Shown here: piece by piece, positions 16,725 to 25,459 of the stretch
How positions within the stretch are numbered: the stretch's first letter is position 1
Layout of the letters: every line of letters starts with the position of its first letter
From: Deltaproteobacteria bacterium
GTDB lineage: Bacteria > Myxococcota_A > UBA796 > SXON01
Assembly (NCBI GenBank): GCA_947445035.1
Contig: CANFCK010000008.1
Span: 124,001-188,000 of the forward strand
Length of the DNA: 64,000 nucleotides
Reading direction: 5' to 3'
Translations under genes and position numbers: made by a program
The notes under the pieces: generated by a model
Databases searched by the model: none
Told to the model about the DNA's origin: nothing
Seen by the model: the letters and a program-made list of their open reading frames with translations, nothing else

Positions 16725-17918
16725 GTGACCGCCGCCGAACTCGGACTCATCTTTTGGCTCGGGGACGACATTCCCCTGGGTACCACGGGCCTGCAGCCGG
16801 GGGTCGCGGCCGGCGTACGTGGGCGCTTCCGACCGCTGGCCAACGCCGGGGTGGAGCTCGGCTACAGCCAGGGTCCGCGGGGCAGCGAGCTGGTCTTCGA
16901 CGGACTTGGTTTTCTGGGTGAGCCGGTCGAGGACATCGTTGTCACGCCGCTCGCTGGAGTGGGCGTCCGCTGGCAGGATACGCCGCAGCTTCTGCTCCAG
17001 GCCGGCTTCGGCCTGGACCTCGTCCTGGCGCCGATACTGGATGTCCGGCCCGACGTGCGGCTGACCTGGACCGTCGAGGATCGCCTCAGTCTGCAGCTCG
17101 CGGTCGGGCTCTCCCTGCACCTCCCCCGCCGCTTTGATCGGGATGGGGACGGCGTGAGCGACCGACTCGACCGCTGCGTGGACGCCGCCGAGGATGGTGA
17201 TGGCTTCCTGGACGCCGACGGCTGCCCGGACCCCGACGACGACCAGGACGGCGTGCTCGATCTCGCCGACTCCTGCCGCGGCACCCCGGAGGATCGGGAC
17301 TCGTTCCTGGACCTCGATGGTTGTCCTGAGCCCGACAACGACGGCGACGAGCTAGTCGACGATCGCGATGCCTGCATCAACGAAGCGGAAGATCGCGATG
17401 GCTACCGTGACCTCGATGGCTGCCCCGATCCCGACAACGACAGCGACGCGGTCTTGGACGTCTCGGACGCCTGCCCCAACGTGCCCGAGGATGCCGACGG
17501 TTTTGGCGATGAAGACGGCTGCCCCGACCCTGACAACGACGGTGATGGCGTCGGGGATCGGTTCGACGGCGCGCCGAACGAAGCTGAGAACATCAACTTC
17601 TTCGAGGATGCCGATGGTCTTCCCGACGTGCTGCCGCCCATCGTGCAGAAGGTCGTCGGCCCGCAACCGCGGCTCAAGTTCAAGGGGTATGGCCTGACGG
17701 AGGCCGGACTCGAACGCGCGGAGCTGATCGCCGCCGCCCTCGCCGAGTATCCGGAGACAAGGGTGCGAATCCTCGTGAGTGACCCCGACCCTGCCAAAGC
17801 CGAGAAGCGCGCGCTCTCCGTGGCGGCGGCGGTGGTGCAAGCGGGCGTGGTGGCCGAGCGGGTCGAGCCGCACGCCACGGAGGGCGTGGCCGAGGTGCGG
17901 TTGGAGCTGGCGCCGTGA
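16725..17918 (+). CDS. OmpA-like protein with thrombospondin type 3 repeats
   Basis: 397 residues in three parts. Residues 1-130 have alternating Gly/hydrophobic stretches like beta-barrel strands. Residues about 135-300 hold repeated calcium-binding units of the type D-x-D-x-D-G-x-x-D with regular 'DGCPDPDND' and 'EDRDG' spacing, as in thrombospondin type 3 repeats. The C-terminal 90 residues look like an OmpA peptidoglycan-associated domain ('RLKFKGYGLTEAGLERAELI', then 'VRILV'). The GTG at 16725 follows the PilZ stop by 9 bases and a stop codon closes the frame upstream, so no signal peptide is encoded. That is odd for an envelope protein; a missed upstream exon-like start is excluded, but a sequencing frameshift is possible. 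Confidence 0.72.
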   Translation: MTAAELGLIFWLGDDIPLGTTGLQPGVAAGVRGRFRPLANAGVELGYSQGPRGSELVFDGLGFLGEPVEDIVVTPLAGVGVRWQDTPQLLLQAGFGLDLVLAPILDVRPDVRLTWTVEDRLSLQLAVGLSLHLPRRFDRDGDGVSDRLDRCVDAAEDGDGFLDADGCPDPDDDQDGVLDLADSCRGTPEDRDSFLDLDGCPEPDNDGDELVDDRDACINEAEDRDGYRDLDGCPDPDNDSDAVLDVSDACPNVPEDADGFGDEDGCPDPDNDGDGVGDRFDGAPNEAENINFFEDADGLPDVLPPIVQKVVGPQPRLKFKGYGLTEAGLERAELIAAALAEYPETRVRILVSDPDPAKAEKRALSVAAAVVQAGVVAERVEPHATEGVAEVRLELAP

Positions 17919-17924
17919 CGATGC

Positions 17925-19370
17925 TTAGCCCCCAAGCTCCTTGATCAACGTCTCCACCTGGGTGAGGTAGCGGCCGGTGCGCACCTCGTCGGCGGGGCCG
18001 GGGCGGGGGGCGGCCGCCAACTCCGCCCGCAAGACGGTCAGCGCCTCGGGCCGGCGACCGAGCCCGTCCAGCGCACGGGCGAGGTTCTGTCCCGCCCGCA
18101 GCCGTTGGTCTCCCCACGCGGTCGACAGGGCCTTGCGCGCGCGCACCTCCGCGTCCGCGAAGCGCTTCTCATCGAGCAGAAGCCGCGCCGCCGCGTGATC
18201 GAAGGTGAACTCTCCCGGGTACAGGGCTGCGTACTCGTCGAGCAACGCCAGCGCCCGCGGCAGGTTCCCAACCTTGGCCAGCGTATCGGTCAGATCGACG
18301 ATGTAGCCGCGTCGGGTCTCCGGCTCCGTGCCCATCTGCGTGCGCAAGAGGGCCGCCAGGGACACCCGGGCAACCAGCGCCGACTCTGCCGGAGCGCTGC
18401 CGGCGTAGGCGTCCAGCACCGTGATGACACCGCCGGTGTCGAGCTCAGAGACGTGCGGCGCGACCCGAGGCCAGAGGTCGGGGAAGGTGGCCAACGCATC
18501 GGGAATCCACGCGCCGGCGGGGTCGTGCGCCACGAGCCACTCAGCGTCCGCCCGGGTTTTGTCGAGCAGCAGCCGGGTGTGGTGGGCGGCCACGTCGTCG
18601 CCCGCCGCCACCAACCAGGCGCGCGCCGCCACTTCCCGCTGCGCGCCCACCAGCCGCAGGGCCTCGCGCCCGGCCAGCGCGCGGTCTACCCCGGCCGGCG
18701 GACCCCCCTCCAAAACGGCGATCGGGGTGACGGTGTCCAGTCCGACCAGCCACGCTCGCAGGCTCGCTTCGCCTTCGTAGCCGACGTACCGATCCACCTC
18801 GCCGCCCTGGGCGTCCACCGCCACCAACGTCGGGTACCCGCCCACGTGGTAGCGCGACTTCAGCGGCCAGCTTGCTGGCAGGTCCACGTCGACCATCTCC
18901 ACCGGCATCGCGGCGAAAAAGTGGGCGTCCGTGGGGTCGTCGAGCACGTCGGCGCGAAGCTGGTTGCAGGGGGGGCACCACACCGCGGCGAAGTCCAAGA
19001 TCCGCACCGCGCTGCCGGTGGGGCGCGGCCCTGGGACGTCGATGGTGCCTACCTGCAAGACGATTCGCCCGGCCCTTGCCGGCGCCGCCACCCGTGCATG
19101 TCCGATCACGATGCGACAGTTCGCGCCGACGTCGTCACAGAGCGGGATCTCCGCCGTCAGCGTGAGCGCGCCGGTGGAGACGGGAAGCCGCGCCCCGACG
19201 AGGCCCCCTCGCCCGCGGACCTCGGCGGCGCCCGTGCTGAACGCGGCCGGCGCCTCCTCGTTGACGTGCTCGCCGGGGGGCGCGGTGACGTCGAGGCGGG
19301 CGCTCCCTCCCGACCAACGCACCAGGAGCGTGGGTTCAGCGGAGAGCGCGAAGCTGAGGAGCATGAGCAT
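17925..19370 (-). CDS. Secreted thioredoxin-fold protein with TPR-like C-terminus
   Basis: 481 residues. The N-terminus (MLMLLSFALSAEP) is a short signal peptide; an ATG at 19364 is an alternative start. Residues about 20-110 look like a beta domain similar to the N-terminal part of DsbD (an immunoglobulin-like fold). A thioredoxin fold follows with the redox motif 'WCPPC' in 'LDFAAVWCPPCNQLR' and a cis-Pro in 'YHVGGYPTLVAVD'. The last 250 residues are Ala/Leu-rich helical repeats, probably TPR. It is likely a periplasmic disulfide or thiol reductase with a protein-binding tail. CPPC rather than CGPC is also used by the lipoprotein at 54519-55628. The gene converges with the OmpA-like gene at a 6-base gap. 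Confidence 0.7.
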   Translation of the reverse strand: MLMLLSFALSAEPTLLVRWSGGSARLDVTAPPGEHVNEEAPAAFSTGAAEVRGRGGLVGARLPVSTGALTLTAEIPLCDDVGANCRIVIGHARVAAPARAGRIVLQVGTIDVPGPRPTGSAVRILDFAAVWCPPCNQLRADVLDDPTDAHFFAAMPVEMVDVDLPASWPLKSRYHVGGYPTLVAVDAQGGEVDRYVGYEGEASLRAWLVGLDTVTPIAVLEGGPPAGVDRALAGREALRLVGAQREVAARAWLVAAGDDVAAHHTRLLLDKTRADAEWLVAHDPAGAWIPDALATFPDLWPRVAPHVSELDTGGVITVLDAYAGSAPAESALVARVSLAALLRTQMGTEPETRRGYIVDLTDTLAKVGNLPRALALLDEYAALYPGEFTFDHAAARLLLDEKRFADAEVRARKALSTAWGDQRLRAGQNLARALDGLGRRPEALTVLRAELAAAPRPGPADEVRTGRYLTQVETLIKELGG

Positions 19371-19504
19371 CCGAGGCCTTTAGCCTTCGCCGATTGAACG
19401 CGCGCTCGTGCCGCCCGGCCGCGCCCCGCGGACTGGAGATCGTCGGGGAGAGAGGTGGTGCGTGCGCGTCGGGGGCAGCGCGCGCACGGTTTCCGGGCCC
19501 CCCC

Positions 19505-20620
19505 TCACTTCTTGGGCGGCTTGGGCGGCTTCTTCAGGTCTTCCTTGTTCTTTTTCCACGTGTCGAGCATCCGCTGCTCTTTGACGCGCGTCTTGCCGCC
19601 GAAGCGGTAGCTCAGCTCCCAGGTGTTGAGCACCCACGCGCCGGGGATCGAAGAAACGCCGATCCCCGCGCGGGCCTCCCAGTGCTCCCACGAGAACTGC
19701 CAGGCGATGCTGGCGCTCCCGGCCTCGGTCGGGCTGAGAAACCCGTCCTGCGCGAGCGCATCTTCCAAGCCGAGGAAGGTCGGCACCCACAACTCCTGGT
19801 CGTGCTCCACGTGGGCGTACAGGGTCGCCGAACCTTGGAGGATGATCGCGTCCCGACGGTTGAAGCGAATATCGGTTGCGATGCGGGCGTTCACCGTCTC
19901 CACGTGCAAAAGCGAGTCCGAGTGGTTGGGGTTGCCCGTTCCTGCGGTGTCGAGGAACCACAAGAGCTGGTCGAGCGAGTCCAGCGAGATGTCCCCGGCG
20001 ACGTCGCCACGCGCGTAGGAGCCGCCCAGGTGGACCGCCCAGGGTTTGGCGAGTTGGAACGACGTGATCCCGCCCACCGTCCACAACGTGGCGTCGAAGT
20101 CGGTGCGAACGAGGCGGTCGTACTCGCCCCACACGGCGATGTCGAAGGGGCCGCCCTCGGTCGCGTGAATCTTGGCCTGGACATTGGGGATTCCCAGCAC
20201 GTCGAGCGGCACGCTGGTGCCCACCTGGACGTGGGGAAGAATGCCGATGGTGACGTTGCTGACGCCGAGCTTCACCTCGCCAAACTCAAGGGTGTAGGCG
20301 GTGAAGTCGATCTGTCCGCGGGGATTGGCTGGCAGGTGGAACGGGCTCGGCTTGAGGAACCGAAGCACCGTGCCGGTGAGCGTCGGAGCGGCTTCGGCCT
20401 TGGTGAGGTCGATCGCGGGCGCGTCGGGAGCGACGTCGGGTGACGGGGCGGCCTCGGAGGGCGAAGCCGGCGGCACGTCTGCGGAGGGCGCCGGCTCTGC
20501 CGGAGGAGGCGGCGGCGGCTCGCCAGGGGCAGGCTCGCTCGGCGGTGGTGGGTCTGAAAGCGGCGACGCTGCGCTCTCTTCGGCACGCGCGGACAGGGCC
20601 ATCAGAAGCAGGATCGTCAT
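19505..20620 (-). CDS. Outer-membrane porin-like protein with Pro-rich N-terminal linker
   Basis: 371 residues. The ATG at 20620 gives a clear signal peptide ending Ala-Arg-Ala, and AAAGG lies just upstream on the minus strand; an upstream start would add 16 residues before the signal peptide. Residues about 20-85 are very rich in Pro, Ala, Glu and Ser (low complexity). The rest, about 280 residues, alternates polar and aromatic or hydrophobic residues as in a transmembrane beta-barrel, for example 'FDIAVWGEYDRLVRTDF' and 'WAVHLGGSYARG'. It ends in a Lys/Pro-rich tail, unlike classical barrels that end in Phe or Trp. I do not recognise a specific family. It is separated by 78 bases from the FHA gene upstream. 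Confidence 0.6.
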   Translation of the reverse strand: MTILLLMALSARAEESAASPLSDPPPPSEPAPGEPPPPPPAEPAPSADVPPASPSEAAPSPDVAPDAPAIDLTKAEAAPTLTGTVLRFLKPSPFHLPANPRGQIDFTAYTLEFGEVKLGVSNVTIGILPHVQVGTSVPLDVLGIPNVQAKIHATEGGPFDIAVWGEYDRLVRTDFDATLWTVGGITSFQLAKPWAVHLGGSYARGDVAGDISLDSLDQLLWFLDTAGTGNPNHSDSLLHVETVNARIATDIRFNRRDAIILQGSATLYAHVEHDQELWVPTFLGLEDALAQDGFLSPTEAGSASIAWQFSWEHWEARAGIGVSSIPGAWVLNTWELSYRFGGKTRVKEQRMLDTWKKNKEDLKKPPKPPKK

Positions 20621-20698
20621 GATTCTACCTTTCGGTCGATACGCGCCAACCCTTAGCTCGGACGCCACCGCAACGGGGGAAACGGCGTGGCCTCTCGC

Positions 20699-22375
20699 CT
20701 ACTGCGACCTCGCCCTGGTCACTACCCGGTTGATGCTGTGAACCAGCGCCTCGAGCGCCGACCAACGAACCGGCGACACCACCTTGTCGACGTTGTCGAG
20801 CAAGGCGTGCTCAGTCTCTTCTTGCACCGCGGCCAGCGGCCGCAAGACAAACATCCACAGCCCCGCCGCCAGCACGCTCGCGGCGGCGGCAACCGCGAAA
20901 AGGGCGGCGGCAACACGCAACCAGGGGCTGACCACCGCTCCGGCGGCCACGGATGGGTCGTATTGTAGCCAGGCGTAGCCGACCACCATCCGCGCGCCCG
21001 AGCCGGCCGCAACCTCACCCCGGATCGGAGCCGCGATCTCCCAGCTCCCGTCGGCCCCCTCGACCCGTTCGGTCTTGCGGGTGTCTTTGGCATCGAGGAG
21101 GACCCGTGCGCGGGCGATGCTCGTCCGTGCGCGCTCCGGTGGGGCGAGGACCGTCCCGTTGACATCGGTCACCACGGCATCGCGGACGCCGGCTTCGTGC
21201 AGCACGAAACCCGCGTCGAGTTGCACCAGGCGCCCTTCGGCCACCGCGACCGCGTTGCGTTCCCCGAGGGCGAGCGCCAGGGCCTCACCCCGTTGAAGGC
21301 TCAGCTCCTCGGCGGCGGCGGAGGCCGCGCTCACCTGGGAAAAGAGTCCTCCGAAGGGCGCGCAGAGGACGATACTGCCGGCGAGGACCACCAATCCGGC
21401 GACCTTGGCAATCCACGGCGGCCCGGACGCCGGCTCACGATCGGGCTCCGCCTTGCGCAGCGCCGGCAGGCGCGTTTGGGCCTTGGCCCCGACCTCCGAT
21501 GCAGTAGGCGGCTCGTTGGCGTACCGCGCGAGGGTCGGCGGGGGGAGGGGCGCCGGCATCGGGGGAAGCGCCCCCGGGGGTAGGTGGTTGGCCAGCGGCG
21601 TGGGATCGTCCCGGAACGGCGGCGGCTCGGGGACGGTACGGGGCGGCGGCTCGGCGCGAGGCGGGGGCGTGGTGAAGCCGCCGAAGCCGCCGGCCGCGGG
21701 GCCGAAGGGCAGAACCGGCGGCGGGAGGCGTTGAGAGGTTTCCCCGGTGGGGTGATCCTGCAAGGGCGGGACCGCGGTGAGCGAGGGCGGGAGCGCTGGC
21801 CGGGCGGTAGGCACCGCCGGCGGCGGCGGGGGCGGTGGGAAGGGCAGCGGCATCGGCGCCAGCTGTGGCGGCGGAGGCCGCGCGGGCCCTTTCGGCGTCG
21901 TGCGCTTGAGCGGGGGCGGCAATCCCATCGATGCGCTGGCCGGATCGGGCACCGCTGGCCGTGGCACCGTGCGCAAGACCGGCATGGGTCCGCTTGGGAT
22001 GGGCGTGTCCTCGTCTTCGTCGTTCAGGAGCAGCTCGTCCTGGGCGGTGGCGGGCTCGTCATTTTCGAGTTCAAGGTCCACGTCGGCTTCGGGCACCTCC
22101 AGCCTCAAGACGAAGTCGCCGATCTGGACTCGCATGCCCGCAACGAGCTCGATCTCGGAGCGACGTTGGCCCGATTCGTCCACGATCCCGTTGGCCGAGT
22201 CGAGGTCCTTGATCCGCACGCTGGTCTCGCCCACGATGGCGAGGCAATGTCGTCGCGACACCCGTTTGCTGGAGAGTCGAACCTCCGCATGCGGGTCGCG
22301 ACCGATCACGCTCGTGCCCGAGGTCAACTCGAAGGGGCCGGCCAGCTCCGGGCCGCGAACTACGACAAAGCGCAT
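20699..22375 (-). CDS. Membrane FHA-domain protein with extracytoplasmic sensor region
   Basis: 558 residues. An N-terminal FHA domain (residues about 1-90: 'SVIGRDPHAEVRL', 'SRRHCLAI', 'SANGIV') should bind phosphothreonine peptides. A long linker of about 200 residues, very rich in Pro, follows. Then come a transmembrane helix near 335-355, an extracytoplasmic segment of about 130 residues and a second helix near 495-520 followed by a short coiled tail. The topology is that of a membrane sensor whose cytoplasmic FHA end could be recruited by a Ser/Thr kinase. The ATG at 22375 fits the FHA fold start; a GTG at 22384 would add three residues. It overlaps the DUF192 gene by 16 bases. Confidence 0.75.
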   Translation of the reverse strand: MRFVVVRGPELAGPFELTSGTSVIGRDPHAEVRLSSKRVSRRHCLAIVGETSVRIKDLDSANGIVDESGQRRSEIELVAGMRVQIGDFVLRLEVPEADVDLELENDEPATAQDELLLNDEDEDTPIPSGPMPVLRTVPRPAVPDPASASMGLPPPLKRTTPKGPARPPPPQLAPMPLPFPPPPPPPAVPTARPALPPSLTAVPPLQDHPTGETSQRLPPPVLPFGPAAGGFGGFTTPPPRAEPPPRTVPEPPPFRDDPTPLANHLPPGALPPMPAPLPPPTLARYANEPPTASEVGAKAQTRLPALRKAEPDREPASGPPWIAKVAGLVVLAGSIVLCAPFGGLFSQVSAASAAAEELSLQRGEALALALGERNAVAVAEGRLVQLDAGFVLHEAGVRDAVVTDVNGTVLAPPERARTSIARARVLLDAKDTRKTERVEGADGSWEIAAPIRGEVAAGSGARMVVGYAWLQYDPSVAAGAVVSPWLRVAAALFAVAAAASVLAAGLWMFVLRPLAAVQEETEHALLDNVDKVVSPVRWSALEALVHSINRVVTRARSQ

Positions 22376-22713
22376 GGAACGCACTCCAATTGGTCACCCA
22401 CCTCAGTCGCTCCTGCGCCGCCTGCCGCCAGCTCCACCACCCGCGTGGCCCCGCGTACCCATCGTGTCATCCGCCACGGCGGCAGCGCGGCATAGACCGC
22501 CAGCACGCGCCCGTTGATGTCCAGGAAAAGCACGTCGATCGCGTAGCCCATGAACCAGGTGTGGACAGAGCTACAGGGCTCCAGTACCAGGCCGCCGCCG
22601 ACGTCGCGACTGCCCAGGAGGCCGATGGCGCGGGTCCAAAAGCTGTCGGCGAGGCGCGCGCGTTCGGCGAGCACTTGTCCGCGGGCCTGATTGCCAATCC
22701 GCAGCTCAGCCAC
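22360..22713 (-). CDS. DUF192 family protein
   Basis: 117-residue small protein of the DUF192 family. The hallmark is the central 'CSSVHTWFMGYAIDVLFLD' (residues about 47-65), followed by 'GRVLAVYAALPPWRMT'. Biochemical function is unknown for the family; many members are exported, but this one has no obvious signal peptide. In myxobacteria and relatives DUF192 genes often sit beside Tad pilus genes, as here: its ATG overlaps the stop of tadC by 8 bases. Confidence 0.85.
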   Translation of the reverse strand: MAELRIGNQARGQVLAERARLADSFWTRAIGLLGSRDVGGGLVLEPCSSVHTWFMGYAIDVLFLDINGRVLAVYAALPPWRMTRWVRGATRVVELAAGGAGATEVGDQLECVPCALS

Positions 22714-23623
22714 CGATCACCGCATCGCCGTAGACGAAGTTCAGCACGATCGGCCCGAAGATCACGATGAAAACCGCCGGCATGATGAACAGGATCAGCG
22801 GGAACAACAGCTTGGTCGCGGCGTAGGCGCCCGCCCGCTCGGCCGCCTGGAAGCGCTGGGTGCGGATGAGGTCGCTCTGCGCGCGGAGCACGGGTCCGAT
22901 GCTGGCGCCGAGGATGTCGGCCTGGATCAAAAGTGCCGCAAAGCTTCGTAGTTCTGGCATGTCCACCCGCACCGCGAGGTTGCGGAGCGCCTGCTGGCGG
23001 CTGGCGCCGACCTGGATCTCGCGGAGGGTGAACGAAAGCTCATCCACGAGCGGGCCGCTTTTCGCCTTCTCGCACACCTTGCCAACCCCGGCGATGAAGT
23101 CGAGGCCAGCTTCGACCGAAAGCGTCAGCAGGTCCATGACGTACGGCAGGTTGCGCCGGATCGCCGCTTGGCGGGCGCTCACCAATCCGGACAGCCAGAA
23201 GTCAGGGAATAGGCTTCCCAAGCCGATGAGCAACAGGTGCAGCGGAATCGGGAGGAAAACCCCGACGATCACCCAACCGAGCACGATGGCGAAAAGGGTC
23301 TCGAAGAACAACGCCATCGCCACCTTGTAGGCGATGAATTCGTCGGTCGTCATCAGTCCAGCCATGCCCGCGGCCACGAAGCGCCGGGAGACGCGCTCGC
23401 GGTAGCCGGCCAGGACCAGAGGCCGCACGAAGGGGACGAAGATGGAGTACAGCGGCCGGAGTGCGTGCGCGAGCACGGCTTCTTTCGCCGACTCGACCCC
23501 GCCGGGAAGCCGGCCCGCCGCGGCCTCGGCTTCCAGATCACGCGGTGTCAACGCCCGAAATGCGCCGAAGATCGCCGCGCCGAAGCACAAGGCGATGAAG
23601 TAGTAGGGGGCCTGCCCGAACAT
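22706..23623 (-). CDS. TadC-like type II secretion F-domain membrane protein
   Basis: 305-residue inner-membrane protein with a type II secretion F domain of the TadC branch. Hydrophobic helices lie at the N-terminus, near residues 90-140 and at the C-terminus, around a cytoplasmic helical region containing 'LPYVMDLLTLSVEAGLDF' and 'RSFAALLIQADILGASIGPVLRAQ', which are typical of TadB/TadC platform proteins of the Tad (Flp) pilus. The ATG at 23623 was chosen; a TTG at 23641 would add six residues. Partners expected for a working system (TadA ATPase, TadB, RcpA secretin, Flp pilin) are not in this window, so it is either an orphan or split from its cluster. Confidence 0.82.
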   Translation of the reverse strand: MFGQAPYYFIALCFGAAIFGAFRALTPRDLEAEAAAGRLPGGVESAKEAVLAHALRPLYSIFVPFVRPLVLAGYRERVSRRFVAAGMAGLMTTDEFIAYKVAMALFFETLFAIVLGWVIVGVFLPIPLHLLLIGLGSLFPDFWLSGLVSARQAAIRRNLPYVMDLLTLSVEAGLDFIAGVGKVCEKAKSGPLVDELSFTLREIQVGASRQQALRNLAVRVDMPELRSFAALLIQADILGASIGPVLRAQSDLIRTQRFQAAERAGAYAATKLLFPLILFIMPAVFIVIFGPIVLNFVYGDAVIGG

Positions 23624-23651
23624 GACGGCGGAGGGTATCAAGAAACGGGGT

Positions 23652-24497
23652 CTACCAACCGCCGATGTCGAGCACGCCGCGGATCGTGTCGGAGTCCACC
23701 GCCCGCCCCGTAAACAGCTCGAAGGACCGCGCCCCCTGGTGCATCAGCATGCCGATGCCGCGTTGGATGCGCACGCCTCCGGCGGCGCAGGCTGCAAACT
23801 GGGGCGGGTCCGCCATCCAATAGTTGGCGTCCGTCCACACCGCCCCGCGGGGCAGGTGGCGCACGTCGAAGCCACTGACCACGGGCACCCCGGGGCCGGA
23901 GAGGCAGTTCACAACCAATGACCAGGGTCGCGACGAGAACGCCTCCTGGGCAAGCTCGGCGTGCGCGAACGAGACCCCCGGAAAACGAGGCGCCATCGCA
24001 TCGACAGCAGCCTGCGCTCGCGCCCCGGTCCGGTTCAGCCACGTCACGGAGGCAACGCCGGCACCGGCGAGGGCGGCGCCGACGGCGCGTCCGGTGCCGC
24101 CAGCGCCCAGGATCGCGCAGTCGCGTCCGAGGAGATCGACCCCGAGCTCGTCGCGAAGGGCGCCCAGGTAGCCCTCGCCGTCGGTGTTGTGGCCCGTCAG
24201 CCGCCCTCCCTGGTTGACCACCACGTTGACAGCCCCCGCACACGCCGCCGCGGGTGACAACGCGTCGAGCGCGGGGAGCACCCGCTCCTTGAACGGCACG
24301 GTGAGGTTGCAGCCCGCCAGACCGAGCGTGCGAAAGGCGGCACCCACCTCGCCAGCGCGTTCTGGCGCCACGTCCAGCGCCACGTAGACGGCGTCGATGC
24401 CGAGCCGGCGGAAGAGCTCGTTGTGCATCGCTGGCGACAGCGAGTGCCGGATCGGGTGGCCGAGGAGCGCAAAAACCTGGGTGTGGCCGGTGATCAT
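23652..24497 (-). CDS. aroE: Shikimate dehydrogenase
   Basis: 281-residue cytosolic enzyme that reduces 3-dehydroshikimate to shikimate with NADPH, step four of aromatic amino acid synthesis. Substrate-binding 'HSLSPAMHNELFRRLG' (residues about 18-33), 'GCNLTVPFKE' with the catalytic Lys near 69, and 'GHNTDGEGYLGAL' with its Asp near 107 are all present. The NADP fold follows as 'AILGAGGTGRAVGAAL'. Length is normal. The ATG overlaps the stop of ribF by four bases (ATGA), so the two are translationally coupled. tadC starts 28 bases downstream. Confidence 0.93.
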   Translation of the reverse strand: MITGHTQVFALLGHPIRHSLSPAMHNELFRRLGIDAVYVALDVAPERAGEVGAAFRTLGLAGCNLTVPFKERVLPALDALSPAAACAGAVNVVVNQGGRLTGHNTDGEGYLGALRDELGVDLLGRDCAILGAGGTGRAVGAALAGAGVASVTWLNRTGARAQAAVDAMAPRFPGVSFAHAELAQEAFSSRPWSLVVNCLSGPGVPVVSGFDVRHLPRGAVWTDANYWMADPPQFAACAAGGVRIQRGIGMLMHQGARSFELFTGRAVDSDTIRGVLDIGGW

Positions 24498-25432
24498 TGC
24501 AAGAGCCCCCGCGCTGCCGCCGCGTCCAGCCGGATCTGGGCTACCAGCGCGTCGATCGAGGCGAAGCGCCGTTCTTCTCGAATACGGCCGACGAGTTCGA
24601 GCTCGACGGTCTGGCCGTACAGGTCCTCGGCGAACTCGAAAAGGTGGGCCTCGACTGCGTAGCGGTTGCCCCCCACCGTCGGCCGCAGGCCGATGTTGGC
24701 GACGCCGCCCACGAACCGACCGTCGGGCAGCCTGGCCCTGACGGCGTAGACCCCGTGCGCAGGCCGGATCTCTTCCGCAATCTCGATGTTTGCGGTCGGA
24801 AAGCCGAGGGTGCGTCCCCGCGCCTCCCCGTGGATGACCGGACCGGTGATCGAGGCTGTCCGTCCCAAAAGCGCAGCGGCCAGGTCTACATCGCCCGCGG
24901 CGATCGCCGCACGCACCCGCGACGACGAGATTGGCTCGCCGCCGTGGTCCAGCCCAGTCACCTCGATGACCTCGATCGCTGGCGCCAGGCGACGGATGGC
25001 GTCGGCGTCGCCCGCGCGCATGTTGCCGAAGCGAAAGTCGTGCCCGACGATGAGGGCCCGTGCGCCCAGGCGCGCCGTCAGCACCTCCGCAACGAAACGC
25101 TCGGCGCCCCAGGCCGCAAAGGCCGCCGTGAATGGCTCGACCTCAACCCGAGCCACGCCCGCCGCATGCAGTGTCGCGACACGATTTGGCATGGTCTGCA
25201 ATCGCGGCTGGTGGCGCTTCGGCGCTACGATCGCGGTCGGAGCGGGATGGAAGGTGTACACGCAGCTTGCCACGCCCAGACGAGCGCCCGCGTCGAAGAG
25301 CGAAGCGAGCACATGGCGGTGGCCACGGTGCACGCCGTCGAAGTTCCCGATGGCCACGACGCTGGTCATGGATGCGGGGTCCGGCGCGGCGGTCAGCAAG
25401 GGCTCGGCGCGTAACGCGGTGCGGGCGGACAC
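24494..25432 (-). CDS. ribF: Bifunctional riboflavin kinase / FAD synthetase
   Basis: 312-residue enzyme that phosphorylates riboflavin to FMN and adenylates FMN to FAD. The N-terminal nucleotidyltransferase half has 'IGNFDGVHRGHRHVL', 'YTFHPAPTAI', 'GHDFRFGNMRAGD' and 'ISSSRVRAAI'. The C-terminal riboflavin kinase half has 'GRTLGFPTANIEI', 'HGVYAVRARL' and 'GVANIGLRPTVG', then an EAHLFEF-like segment. The GTG at 25432 gives the usual family length and about 20 residues before the first motif. An ATG at 25369 is an alternative. On the minus strand TAGGAT (25448-25453) may be its -10 element; the gap to the divergent beta-helix gene is only 27 bases. Confidence 0.92.
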   Translation of the reverse strand: MSARTALRAEPLLTAAPDPASMTSVVAIGNFDGVHRGHRHVLASLFDAGARLGVASCVYTFHPAPTAIVAPKRHQPRLQTMPNRVATLHAAGVARVEVEPFTAAFAAWGAERFVAEVLTARLGARALIVGHDFRFGNMRAGDADAIRRLAPAIEVIEVTGLDHGGEPISSSRVRAAIAAGDVDLAAALLGRTASITGPVIHGEARGRTLGFPTANIEIAEEIRPAHGVYAVRARLPDGRFVGGVANIGLRPTVGGNRYAVEAHLFEFAEDLYGQTVELELVGRIREERRFASIDALVAQIRLDAAAARGLLQ

Positions 25433-25446
25433 GGTCGGACCCGGGC

Positions 25447-25452
25447 TATCCT
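25447..25452 (+). promoter_or_regulatory. Putative -10 element TATCCT, overlapping a divergent TAGGAT
   Basis: TATCCT ends 7 bases before the ATG of the beta-helix gene, consistent with a leaderless transcript. Read on the other strand, the almost coincident TAGGAT (25448-25453) ends 15 bases before the ribF GTG. One short palindromic CTATCCTAGG-like site could therefore serve both divergent genes. Confidence 0.35.
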
Positions 25453-25459
25453 AGGTGCC

